From CAMEON01 sp963643175 (GTDB lineage: Bacteria; Bacillota; Clostridia; Oscillospirales; CAG-272), in the NCBI GenBank assembly GCA_963643175.1, contig CAVIJF010000054.1, positions 1 through 7,472 on the forward strand: 7,472 nt of DNA, written 5' to 3'. Numbering within the stretch: the first letter of the stretch is position 1; each line of letters starts with the position of its first letter. This document shows positions 1-4,952 of the stretch, one piece after another. A model generated the notes under the pieces. It did not search any database, was not told the origin of the DNA, and was given only the letters and a program-made list of their open reading frames with translations. The translations under genes were made by a program, and so were the position numbers.

Positions 1-671
1 GCATACGCAGGAACCTTGATCGGCAGAATAAACGATATATCAGTCATGTGCTTCTTGTACAGCTCCGTCTGCGATGTCGTTATCTGCTCAACGAGGTCAA
101 TCCCCGTTAGTGATGTATTGACCTCTCTGATAAGCGTAAGGTCCGTAAAAGCGTCAATCCTTGCGGAACAAGAGGGACTTTGAATCTGACGAATATGCGT
201 GGCAAGCTCATTGCATTCAGTCGGATCTTCGGTTATTGCAGATAACTCATATTGTCTCCTATTAGAAGCCTCAAGTTTAATTACTCCAAGGTTCGCCGAA
301 CCGATGATAACAGATATAACCTCGCCTTCCTCATTGTAGAAAGCATAGGTCTTTCCGTGATATTTGAAAGCCCGGACAAGACGAATTTCGCCTATGCCAT
401 CGTTGACCCAACGCTCGTTGATTGCCATTGCAGTATGATAGATCGCTTCCGGGATTCCTTCAACATAGTACATTCCTATCGTTAGAATTACCTTGCGAAT
501 ATTTGAAGCTCGAATGATTTCATCCAATTCTATGAGTGATGCTTTCGAGACATAGCCCACTGCGATTTCGATAGAGGAAGCCCGTTCTGACTGTTCACGA
601 AAGCTGTCTGCAACGCTCTTCTGTCCGTCCTCAAGGCTCATCGGCAGAATATTGGAATATAGGATCTTCAT
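1..671 (-). CDS. PLD-family nuclease, likely NgoFVII-type restriction endonuclease (partial, C-terminus off the left edge)
   Basis: An open frame runs from the ATG at 671 to the left edge, giving 223 residues with no stop, so the C-terminus is missing. The N-terminus starts MKILYSNILP. A PLD-type active site is visible: H105-x-K107 within KYHGKTYAFY, followed by IIGSAN at about 122-127. A single HxK...GSxN set suggests a subunit that dimerises to form one active site, as in PLD-type restriction enzymes such as BfiI. The pattern YVSKASLIEL near 41-50 and the GMYYVEG stretch near 66-72 recall the NgoFVII family, from memory rather than a search. The start is supported by GGAGG at 679-683, 7 bases upstream. 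The ATG overlaps the TGA of the upstream regulator (ATGA), so translation is probably coupled. Expected role: double-strand cleavage of unmethylated DNA as the toxic half of a type II restriction-modification system. Alternative: another PLD-domain phosphodiesterase. Spot counts give about 38-43% GC, lower than the mob and polymerase genes. Confidence 0.75.
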   Translation of the reverse strand, partial: MKILYSNILPMSLEDGQKSVADSFREQSERASSIEIAVGYVSKASLIELDEIIRASNIRKVILTIGMYYVEGIPEAIYHTAMAINERWVNDGIGEIRLVRAFKYHGKTYAFYNEEGEVISVIIGSANLGVIKLEASNRRQYELSAITEDPTECNELATHIRQIQSPSCSARIDAFTDLTLIREVNTSLTGIDLVEQITTSQTELYKKHMTDISFILPIKVPAY

Positions 672-913
672 TTATCTTCCTCCGTTCCATCAGTGTTTTG
701 TACATCAACCTCTTGGCGGGTAAACTCCATAATGTCTGTTATCTGGCAACCCAGTGTATTGCATATTTTTTCGCGGACTTCAAGTGAAACGTACCCATTT
801 CGGCTCATTCGTGAGACGGTGCTTGTCGCAATTTGTGCAGTCGTACTCAGTTCGCCCTTTGTCATGTCCCTGTCGATCAATAATTTCCAGAGACGTTTGT
901 ATGATACTCCCAT
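668..913 (-). CDS. Small Cro/C1-type (XRE) helix-turn-helix regulator, possible R-M controller
   Basis: This 81-residue protein is almost entirely one HTH domain (about residues 5-66). It contains KRLWKLLIDRDMTKGELS, then ATSTVSRMSRNGYVSLEV as the likely recognition region, and ICNTLGCQITDIMEF at the domain end. The arrangement matches the small YozG-like single-domain regulators common in Firmicutes. The last 15 residues are acidic and polar. The start at 913 is supported by GGAGG at 924-928 with a 10-base spacer. A strong promoter lies just upstream, and the stop overlaps the start of the PLD nuclease by four bases. By analogy with C proteins of type II restriction-modification systems, it probably times or limits nuclease expression and may bind its own promoter. 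That role is inferred from context; I could not identify a clear operator pair. Confidence 0.85.
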   Translation of the reverse strand: MGVSYKRLWKLLIDRDMTKGELSTTAQIATSTVSRMSRNGYVSLEVREKICNTLGCQITDIMEFTRQEVDVQNTDGTEEDK

Positions 914-948
914 TCAAGAATGACCTCCGTCAATATAGACTCAGAATA

Positions 949-977
949 ATTATAGCACAAGATGCGCCATTTTTCAA
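949..977 (-). promoter_or_regulatory. Sigma-A-type promoter of the regulator/nuclease operon
   Basis: Read on the minus strand, TTGAAA (972-977) is separated by exactly 17 bases from TATAAT (949-954). The -10 is preceded by TG with one intervening base, an extended -10. The predicted transcript would start near 942, about 15 bases upstream of the GGAGG that serves the HTH gene. It is the closest match to a consensus promoter I found in the window, and it makes the HTH-nuclease pair independent of the mob operon. Confidence 0.8.
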
Positions 978-1042
978 TTCTACGCGCTGAAAAGTCACAA
1001 TTTATTTGCAGTTCTCGTCAATAATACGCACATAGTGAAAGA

Positions 1043-1069
1043 AGCTGAGGCAGATAAACTGCCTCAGCT
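1043..1069 (-). terminator. Hairpin terminator after mobA
   Basis: AGCTGAGGCAG (1043-1053) and CTGCCTCAGCT (1059-1069) form a perfect 11-bp stem around a 5-base loop. It begins 7 bases past the relaxase stop codon. On the minus strand the stem is followed by TCTTTC, a short and imperfect T-tract, so termination may be incomplete. It separates the mob operon from the restriction-type unit downstream. Confidence 0.7.
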
Positions 1070-1075
1070 CCGGAT

Positions 1076-2443
1076 TTACTCCAATTCATTCTTTGCGCTT
1101 TGTTCTTGGTCTCGCTCTGCGCTTGGCTTGAGGAAATCGTCCACGTTTGCCTTCAAAGTGTCGATCATCCGAGCTTCCTTTTTGAGCTTCGCGCGTTCAT
1201 CATAGAGCCGCTGCTGCTCTTCAAGAAGTCTCTGCTGTTCCGCTTGCAGCGTCTTTAAGCACGGCAATTTTTCATTGCCTTGCATGACAAGCAATGTACT
1301 CTTCGCCGCCTCAAAGATCACAAGCTCTGCTTCGTGCTTTGCCTTGAAACTCGGCTTGTCTTTCGCTTTCTGGAAGGCGTCATATACGGGCTTTAGGCGC
1401 TGATAGTTGGAGATGTTTTTGATGAGCGGCTGGACTTTCCGCAGTCGCGCTTCAACGCCTTTCAGCTCCTTTCCGGTTCGGTCATAGGAGCTATGAACAT
1501 CCTCGACCTTCTTCTCAAGATCGGCGTATTGGAGCAAGTTGTTTTCCGTGAGATAGTTGAGTGTCCGCGCCGCTTCCTTGAGGATCGTGAGCTTTGCTTT
1601 ATGCTCATAGTCCTTGCTGTCGATGAGCCTGATCCGCTCCTGAATATCTCCGATGAGAGAGATGCCCTTCGGCGTGGTTTGCATCTGACTTCTTCGGGGT
1701 GTCCGTCCGGCAATCCGTTCCTTGATGCGTTCCTCGGTGTAGTTTTCCCCGATGGTTTTAGACCGGGTAAATCGCTCCTGACCTTCAGCGCGGAAGGAGA
1801 TGAATTTTCCGGTCTTGATTTCATAACCGGCTTCCTGCATAAGCCGCAGAAAGTCATCATAATCCTTCGCTGTGATGACGAGCCGGTCGATGGTCTGCTT
1901 GAGTTTTTGCTTCCAGCTCGTGCCGCGTTTGGCTTCGGTGTATTCCTTGTAGTCCATACCCTTGTTCTGCGACGGAGGGATCACAGACAGCCCATGTTCT
2001 TTGCATATCTCATCGCTGAGTTGACGCAGCTCCCGATAGGTTCTCTTGTTGCTCCGGTAGGCGTGGAAGTCCACATAGTTCACGGCATTGAAGATGATGT
2101 GATTATGGCAATGCCCCTTGTCGATGTGGGTTGCAATTACATACTCGTACTTGCCCTTGAGCCATTCGTCCGCAAGCTGTTTACCGACCTCATGAGCTTC
2201 TTCCGGCGTCACTTCACCGATGTCAAAGGACTGGATCAGATGACGGGCAAGCACCTTCGGCATCTGCTTTCCTTGCTGCACTGCGAGGTTTCTTGTCCAT
2301 TCAAATTCTTTTGCTGCCGCGTCGCTTGCAGTGCACCCATAGGACGAAACATAGAAGGCATCGTCGGTCTTCTGCGGGTCAAGAATATAGGCGAGAGCTT
2401 TGTTTACAGTTCCTCGGATTGGCTTGATTTTAGTAACTGCCAT
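1076..2443 (-). CDS. mobA: MobA/VirD2-family relaxase (MOBP-type)
   Basis: This 455-residue protein has an N-terminal relaxase domain and a helical C-terminal half. Motif I contains the candidate nicking tyrosine, Y19 in KALAYILDPQKT. The metal-binding motif III is HIDKGHCHNH at 106-115 (H106, H111, H113, H115), followed by IIFNAVN. H68 in ARHLIQSF is a conserved-type motif II position. The relaxase should nick oriT, stay covalently bound to the 5' end and lead the strand through the transfer channel. Residues about 290-450 are rich in charged heptad-like segments (for example LQAEQQRLLEEQQRLYDE), suggesting coiled coil. The gene overlaps the end of mobC by 40 bases, so expression is probably coupled; an AGGGTGAG-like site lies just before the ATG. 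Length is normal for the family and nothing looks broken. A 331-codon antisense frame on the plus strand is a shadow of this gene. Confidence 0.93.
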   Translation of the reverse strand: MAVTKIKPIRGTVNKALAYILDPQKTDDAFYVSSYGCTASDAAAKEFEWTRNLAVQQGKQMPKVLARHLIQSFDIGEVTPEEAHEVGKQLADEWLKGKYEYVIATHIDKGHCHNHIIFNAVNYVDFHAYRSNKRTYRELRQLSDEICKEHGLSVIPPSQNKGMDYKEYTEAKRGTSWKQKLKQTIDRLVITAKDYDDFLRLMQEAGYEIKTGKFISFRAEGQERFTRSKTIGENYTEERIKERIAGRTPRRSQMQTTPKGISLIGDIQERIRLIDSKDYEHKAKLTILKEAARTLNYLTENNLLQYADLEKKVEDVHSSYDRTGKELKGVEARLRKVQPLIKNISNYQRLKPVYDAFQKAKDKPSFKAKHEAELVIFEAAKSTLLVMQGNEKLPCLKTLQAEQQRLLEEQQRLYDERAKLKKEARMIDTLKANVDDFLKPSAERDQEQSAKNELE

Positions 2444-2733
2444 ATCTCACCCTGCCTTTCTTTCAGCTCTGCAATATCGTCCGCATAGAAGTGTCCGGTG
2501 GAGTTTATGCGGCGGCAAATCTGATTGATATTCGAGGCAACACGACTGACAGCGGCGGCGAGTTTTTTCTGTTGTGTGTAGTCCACCTTGATGATATAGC
2601 CGTCAATCGCCATCTTCCGAAGATATGCTCCCATGTTCTTTGTTCCGAGCTGCGCCATCTTTGCCTTGATGATTCTTTTTTCATCGTCGGAGACGAAGAA
2701 GAGTATCTGATTTGGTCGCGTTCTGTTTGCCAT
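2404..2733 (-). CDS. mobC: MobC-like relaxosome accessory protein
   Basis: From the chosen start MANRTRPNQ the protein has 109 residues. The N-terminal part (FFVSDDEKRIIKAKMAQLG, then MGAYLRKMAIDGYII) has the look of a ribbon-helix-helix DNA-binding domain. The C-terminal half is helical, with AVSRVASNINQICRRIN, a pattern typical of MobC proteins that help the relaxase melt and recognise oriT. The frame extends upstream to 2784, but those 17 extra codons run through the Shine-Dalgarno region. A GAAAGGA site at 2744-2750 lies 10 bases before the ATG at 2733, so I prefer the shorter start. The gene overlaps mobA by 40 bases in another frame, and the inverted-repeat-rich oriT candidate lies immediately upstream. 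That order (oriT, mobC, mobA) is the usual one. Confidence 0.88.
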   Translation of the reverse strand: MANRTRPNQILFFVSDDEKRIIKAKMAQLGTKNMGAYLRKMAIDGYIIKVDYTQQKKLAAAVSRVASNINQICRRINSTGHFYADDIAELKERQGEIWQLLKSSQSEEL

Positions 2734-2743
2734 AGGCGTTCCG

Positions 2744-2758
2744 TCCTTTCGTAAAGGA
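2744..2758 (-). promoter_or_regulatory. mobC ribosome binding site inside a small hairpin
   Basis: AAAGGA, the likely Shine-Dalgarno of mobC, is the 3' arm of a 6-bp perfect stem. On the plus strand this is TCCTTT at 2744-2749 and AAAGGA at 2753-2758, with a 3-base loop. In the minus-strand RNA the stem would pair the ribosome binding site with an upstream UCCUUU. This supports the start at 2733 and suggests damped translation of mobC. Confidence 0.5.
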
Positions 2759-2759
2759 A

Positions 2760-2940
2760 GAGGGTTTGGGAGACTTCCCAACAAGCATTTCTTCGATTAA
2801 GGGGAGGGTTTCCTTAATCGGAAATCGCCGTGTGTATATACACCGGCTGTGCTTGCTATTCTCTAAAATCGTATTCCCTCGCAGAGACTCCCCGTAAAAT
2901 ACCCCTTCACTATACAACGGACATTTCGGAAGCGTTTTTT
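2760..2940. other. Candidate origin of transfer (oriT) region
   Basis: The 302-base gap between the vWA gene and mobC holds no credible gene but several inverted repeats. TTGGGA/TCCCAA (2766-2771, 2776-2781) has a 4-base loop. CGATTAAGG/CCTTAATCG (2794-2802, 2812-2820) is a perfect 9-bp repeat with a 9-base loop. GTGTATATACAC (2832-2843) is a perfect 12-bp palindrome. Origins of transfer usually lie directly upstream of mobC/mobA and carry inverted repeats beside the nick site. I cannot place the nick. The side near the vWA gene (2941-3035) shows no further structure I can support, and I found no convincing mobC promoter; TATAGT near 2910 lacks a good -35. Confidence 0.5.
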
Positions 2941-3035
2941 AAGTAACTCCTGAATTTAATTGCTTCAAGACCTCATTTCTACGACTGCTGATACCCAAAT
3001 CTCCAAGCAAAAGCCTATGGTGACTGTTCTCGCCA

Positions 3036-3689
3036 TTACCTCTTATCCTTTCTGGACTTGTAGTCCTCGTCGATACGCTTTTTCCAATTCGTACCCAAAG
3101 GAACGCTGCAACGGACAGCGGAAACCGCTTCGCTCAGAACCTCATAATTGAGCTGCGTTCCCTCATGGTCAGAGTGATAGTTGACCGCTCGGTCTGCTCC
3201 AATGCCGAAATGCTTTGCCGTTTCAACTGCGTCAATATTTGCGCCGAGAAACAGAAACTCCCAGCCGTACTTTTCCTTCTGTCGCTCGATCATTCTCTTG
3301 ACTTCCGCGCTGTCATAACGGCGGCTTGCATTCTCCATACCGTCCGTTGTGATGACGAACAGTGTATGTTCAGGGACATCCTCATTTCTTGCGTATTTGT
3401 GGACGTTTCCAATGTGATGAATTGCTCCGCCGATAGCATCCAAAAGGGCGGTGCAGCCGCGAACGGAATAGTCCTTGTCGGTCATCGGCTCGACCTTCTG
3501 AACCGGCACACGGTCATGGATAACCTCGCTCACGTTGTCAAAGAGAACGGTAGAGACCAATGCCTCGCCATTCTCTTTTTTCTGCTTTTCAATCATGGAG
3601 TTAAAGCCTCCGATGGTGTCTGCTTCCAGTCCGCTCATAGAGCCGCTGCGATCAAGGATGAATACGATCTCCGTCAAGTTCTTTCTCAT
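3036..3689 (-). CDS. vWA-domain protein with intact MIDAS motif
   Basis: This 217-residue cytoplasmic protein consists essentially of one von Willebrand A domain. The metal-ion-dependent adhesion site is complete: DRSGS (D13, S15, S17), T80 in RGCTALLDA, and D116 in ITTDGMEN. There is no signal peptide or membrane segment. The tail is basic (NWKKRIDEDYKSRKDKR). vWA domains bind divalent metal and usually mediate protein-protein contacts, for example with AAA+ ATPases or in tellurite-resistance-like complexes; no partner ATPase is seen here. The frame opens further upstream to 3791, but I chose the ATG at 3689 because GGAGG (3698-3702) lies 8 bases before it and because the extra 34 codons would run through a hairpin. 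It follows the YolD-like gene and precedes the oriT candidate. Its precise role in the element is unknown to me. Confidence 0.88.
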   Translation of the reverse strand: MRKNLTEIVFILDRSGSMSGLEADTIGGFNSMIEKQKKENGEALVSTVLFDNVSEVIHDRVPVQKVEPMTDKDYSVRGCTALLDAIGGAIHHIGNVHKYARNEDVPEHTLFVITTDGMENASRRYDSAEVKRMIERQKEKYGWEFLFLGANIDAVETAKHFGIGADRAVNYHSDHEGTQLNYEVLSEAVSAVRCSVPLGTNWKKRIDEDYKSRKDKR

Positions 3690-3697
3690 GTTCAGTA

Positions 3698-3702
3698 CCT
3701 CC
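3698..3702 (-). promoter_or_regulatory. Shine-Dalgarno of the vWA gene
   Basis: A perfect GGAGG sits 8 bases before the ATG at 3689. It decides the start against the longer open frame that begins at 3791, and it lies only 9 bases beyond the base of the leader hairpin. Confidence 0.8.
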
Positions 3703-3706
3703 GTAT

Positions 3707-3748
3707 ATAAAAATATGACTGCTTGGTGTCTCACCTTACAGTCATATT
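3707..3748 (-). terminator. Terminator- or attenuator-like hairpin in the vWA leader
   Basis: AATATGACTG (3712-3721) and CAGTCATATT (3739-3748) form a perfect 10-bp outer stem. Inside it, after a symmetric 3+3 internal loop, GGTG (3725-3728) pairs with CACC (3732-3735) over a 3-base loop. On the minus strand the structure ends in five T residues (3709-3713), as expected of an intrinsic terminator, yet it stands just before the vWA Shine-Dalgarno. It could terminate transcription after the YolD-like gene or attenuate the vWA gene. The T-tract exists only in the minus-strand sense. Confidence 0.6.
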
Positions 3749-3790
3749 GTACTTCGGTATTCACTTCATTTGGTCGCATGGCAAGCGACA

Positions 3791-4219
3791 TTATTCTAAG
3801 GACGAGAACAACTCTCCGTCAATGCTTAGAACATCATCCATCGGAATCTTCGTGCCGTCCTGCATGGTGATCCGCCGCTCAAAATCATCGACCTTTTTGA
3901 CCGCGCCGGTTGCTGTTATGTATTTGCCGCCAGCCTTCCGCACATCGGGCTGGAAGTAGGTAATGGTGACTTCCGGCGCGTCATCAAAAGCATCCATGAG
4001 AAGCTGATACTTCATGTCCAATGCAGTCAGAGCTTCCTCGTCAAGCTCAATCCTTTCGTCGGTCAGACGCCCGGTTTCCTTGATTGCAGAATCATAACCG
4101 GTGAGGGCAGCGAACGGTGCAAACTGCGCTGCACGATCCGACATTGGCATCTGCGGTCGCGTCTTGGAAATGTGGTGAGGAAGAGACAGGATCTCATCGT
4201 ATTTGTTGCTCGTGCGCAT
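3791..4219 (-). CDS. YolD-like family protein
   Basis: This 142-residue protein carries the YolD-like hallmark at about residues 26-56: MSDRAAQFAPFAALTGYDSA followed by IKETGRLTDER. The C-terminal half (about 85-140) has alternating beta-type stretches (VTITYFQPD, KYITATGAVKKVD, FERRITMQDGTKIPMDDVLSI), as expected for the small beta-rich domain of this family. YolD-like genes are usually found beside UmuC/UvrX-type Y-family polymerases in Firmicutes and their elements. They are thought to act as polymerase partners replacing UmuD, but the biochemical role is not settled. The start is supported by GGGAG at 4227-4231, 7 bases upstream. Here the gene is separated from its usual polymerase neighbour by an XRE-membrane gene. 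Spot counting gives about 55% GC, like the polymerase and unlike the intervening gene. Confidence 0.88.
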   Translation of the reverse strand: MRTSNKYDEILSLPHHISKTRPQMPMSDRAAQFAPFAALTGYDSAIKETGRLTDERIELDEEALTALDMKYQLLMDAFDDAPEVTITYFQPDVRKAGGKYITATGAVKKVDDFERRITMQDGTKIPMDDVLSIDGELFSSLE

Positions 4220-4249
4220 TTTGCATCTCCCTTCCAGATAACCGGGGAT

Positions 4250-4789
4250 TTATTTCTTATTCATCTCTTCGTTGTTGGGATTCTGATATGCGTGGTTCTC
4301 CACATACACCATCATACGATTATACAGTACCACATAGAAAAGTAAAGCAAGCATACTGCCTATTGCACCCAAAAGAGGATAAGAGTCGCTGCCTCGCAAT
4401 TTCATCGCTGTCCATATTATAACGCCTATCCACGCCACAACGCACAGGACGATAGTTGAAATATGTTCGCGCAGCCATTTCCTCTTAAAAAATGCTATCT
4501 TTTCTTTCAGTGTAAAGGTGCTGTTGTTCAGTGCCGCAACAAGATTATTGTCGGCGGCTTTTTTGAAGTCCTCCGCTAAAAGTCGTTCTCCGCTTATAAG
4601 CTCGTTAATACTTACACCAAATTCTTTTGACAGCAGTGCCAGCATTTCAACATCGGGCGTATAGTTGCCGTTCTCCCAACGAGAAATGGTTTTGTTGGTA
4701 ACGCCGAGCTTTTCTCCGAGCTGCTCCTGCGTCAATCCTTTCTCTTTCCGCAGAGCAGCGATAAATTTTCCTATCTTTATTTGATCCAT
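4250..4789 (-). CDS. XRE-family regulator with two C-terminal membrane helices
   Basis: This 179-residue protein has an N-terminal HTH_3 domain (about 6-65): IGKFIAALRKEKGLTQEQLG, then GVTNKTISRWENG as turn and recognition helix, then LLSKEFGVSINELISGE. A linker leads to two hydrophobic segments, about 110-129 (STIVLCVVAWIGVIIW) and 137-157 (PLLGAIGSMLALLFYVVLYN). The tail is polar and charged. This layout is a common Firmicute architecture for a membrane-tethered repressor that may sense envelope or peptide signals; the ligand is unknown. The start is supported by GGAGG at 4799-4803, 9 bases upstream. It lies between the polymerase and YolD-like genes, 30 bases before the latter. Sampled lines give about 38-42% GC, against about 55-60% in its neighbours, so it may be a later insertion. 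It may regulate itself and the downstream genes, but no operator was proven. Confidence 0.9.
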   Translation of the reverse strand: MDQIKIGKFIAALRKEKGLTQEQLGEKLGVTNKTISRWENGNYTPDVEMLALLSKEFGVSINELISGERLLAEDFKKAADNNLVAALNNSTFTLKEKIAFFKRKWLREHISTIVLCVVAWIGVIIWTAMKLRGSDSYPLLGAIGSMLALLFYVVLYNRMMVYVENHAYQNPNNEEMNKK

Positions 4790-4853
4790 TTTTATGTACC
4801 TCCGAAGAAAAGTTTAGCACGGCTTTCACAAAAATTCCTCCCCGCAAACAGCG

Positions 4854-4884
4854 AATGCGTTACCCACAGGCAGCGAAACGCATT
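4854..4884. repeat. 8-bp inverted repeat upstream of the XRE-membrane gene
   Basis: AATGCGTT (4854-4861) and AACGCATT (4877-4884) are perfect inverted copies with a 15-base spacer, in the 163-base gap between the polymerase stop and the XRE gene. No T-tract follows on the minus strand, so it is more likely an operator or a chance repeat than a terminator. A looser symmetric element lies beside it at 4893-4909 (TATGACA and TGACATA). Confidence 0.4.
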
Positions 4885-4952
4885 TTCCGCGTATATGACA
4901 CATTGACATAACCAAATATAAGAACCTGCACAATCCCGAGTTGTTTGATCCT

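Noticed and set aside
252..485. A 77-codon plus-strand frame at the left end
   Set aside because: It is antisense to the PLD nuclease, whose frame is open over the whole 671 bases and carries recognisable active-site motifs.
1493..2488. A 331-codon plus-strand open frame opposite mobA and the end of mobC
   Set aside because: It is wholly antisense to a relaxase with intact catalytic motifs, shows no recognisable domain, and is explained by codon bias of the real gene.
2794..2820. The 9-bp inverted repeat as a transcription terminator
   Set aside because: No T-tract follows on either strand, and it lies upstream of mobC rather than after a gene; an oriT element is more likely.
2681..2917. 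A 78-codon minus-strand frame crossing the oriT candidate into mobC
   Set aside because: It overlaps mobC in another frame and runs through several inverted repeats. A mobilization origin explains the stretch better.
3165..3710. A 181-codon plus-strand open frame opposite the vWA gene
   Set aside because: It is a shadow of the vWA frame; the Cys/Val-rich translation has no domain, and the opposite strand has the MIDAS motif and a perfect ribosome site.
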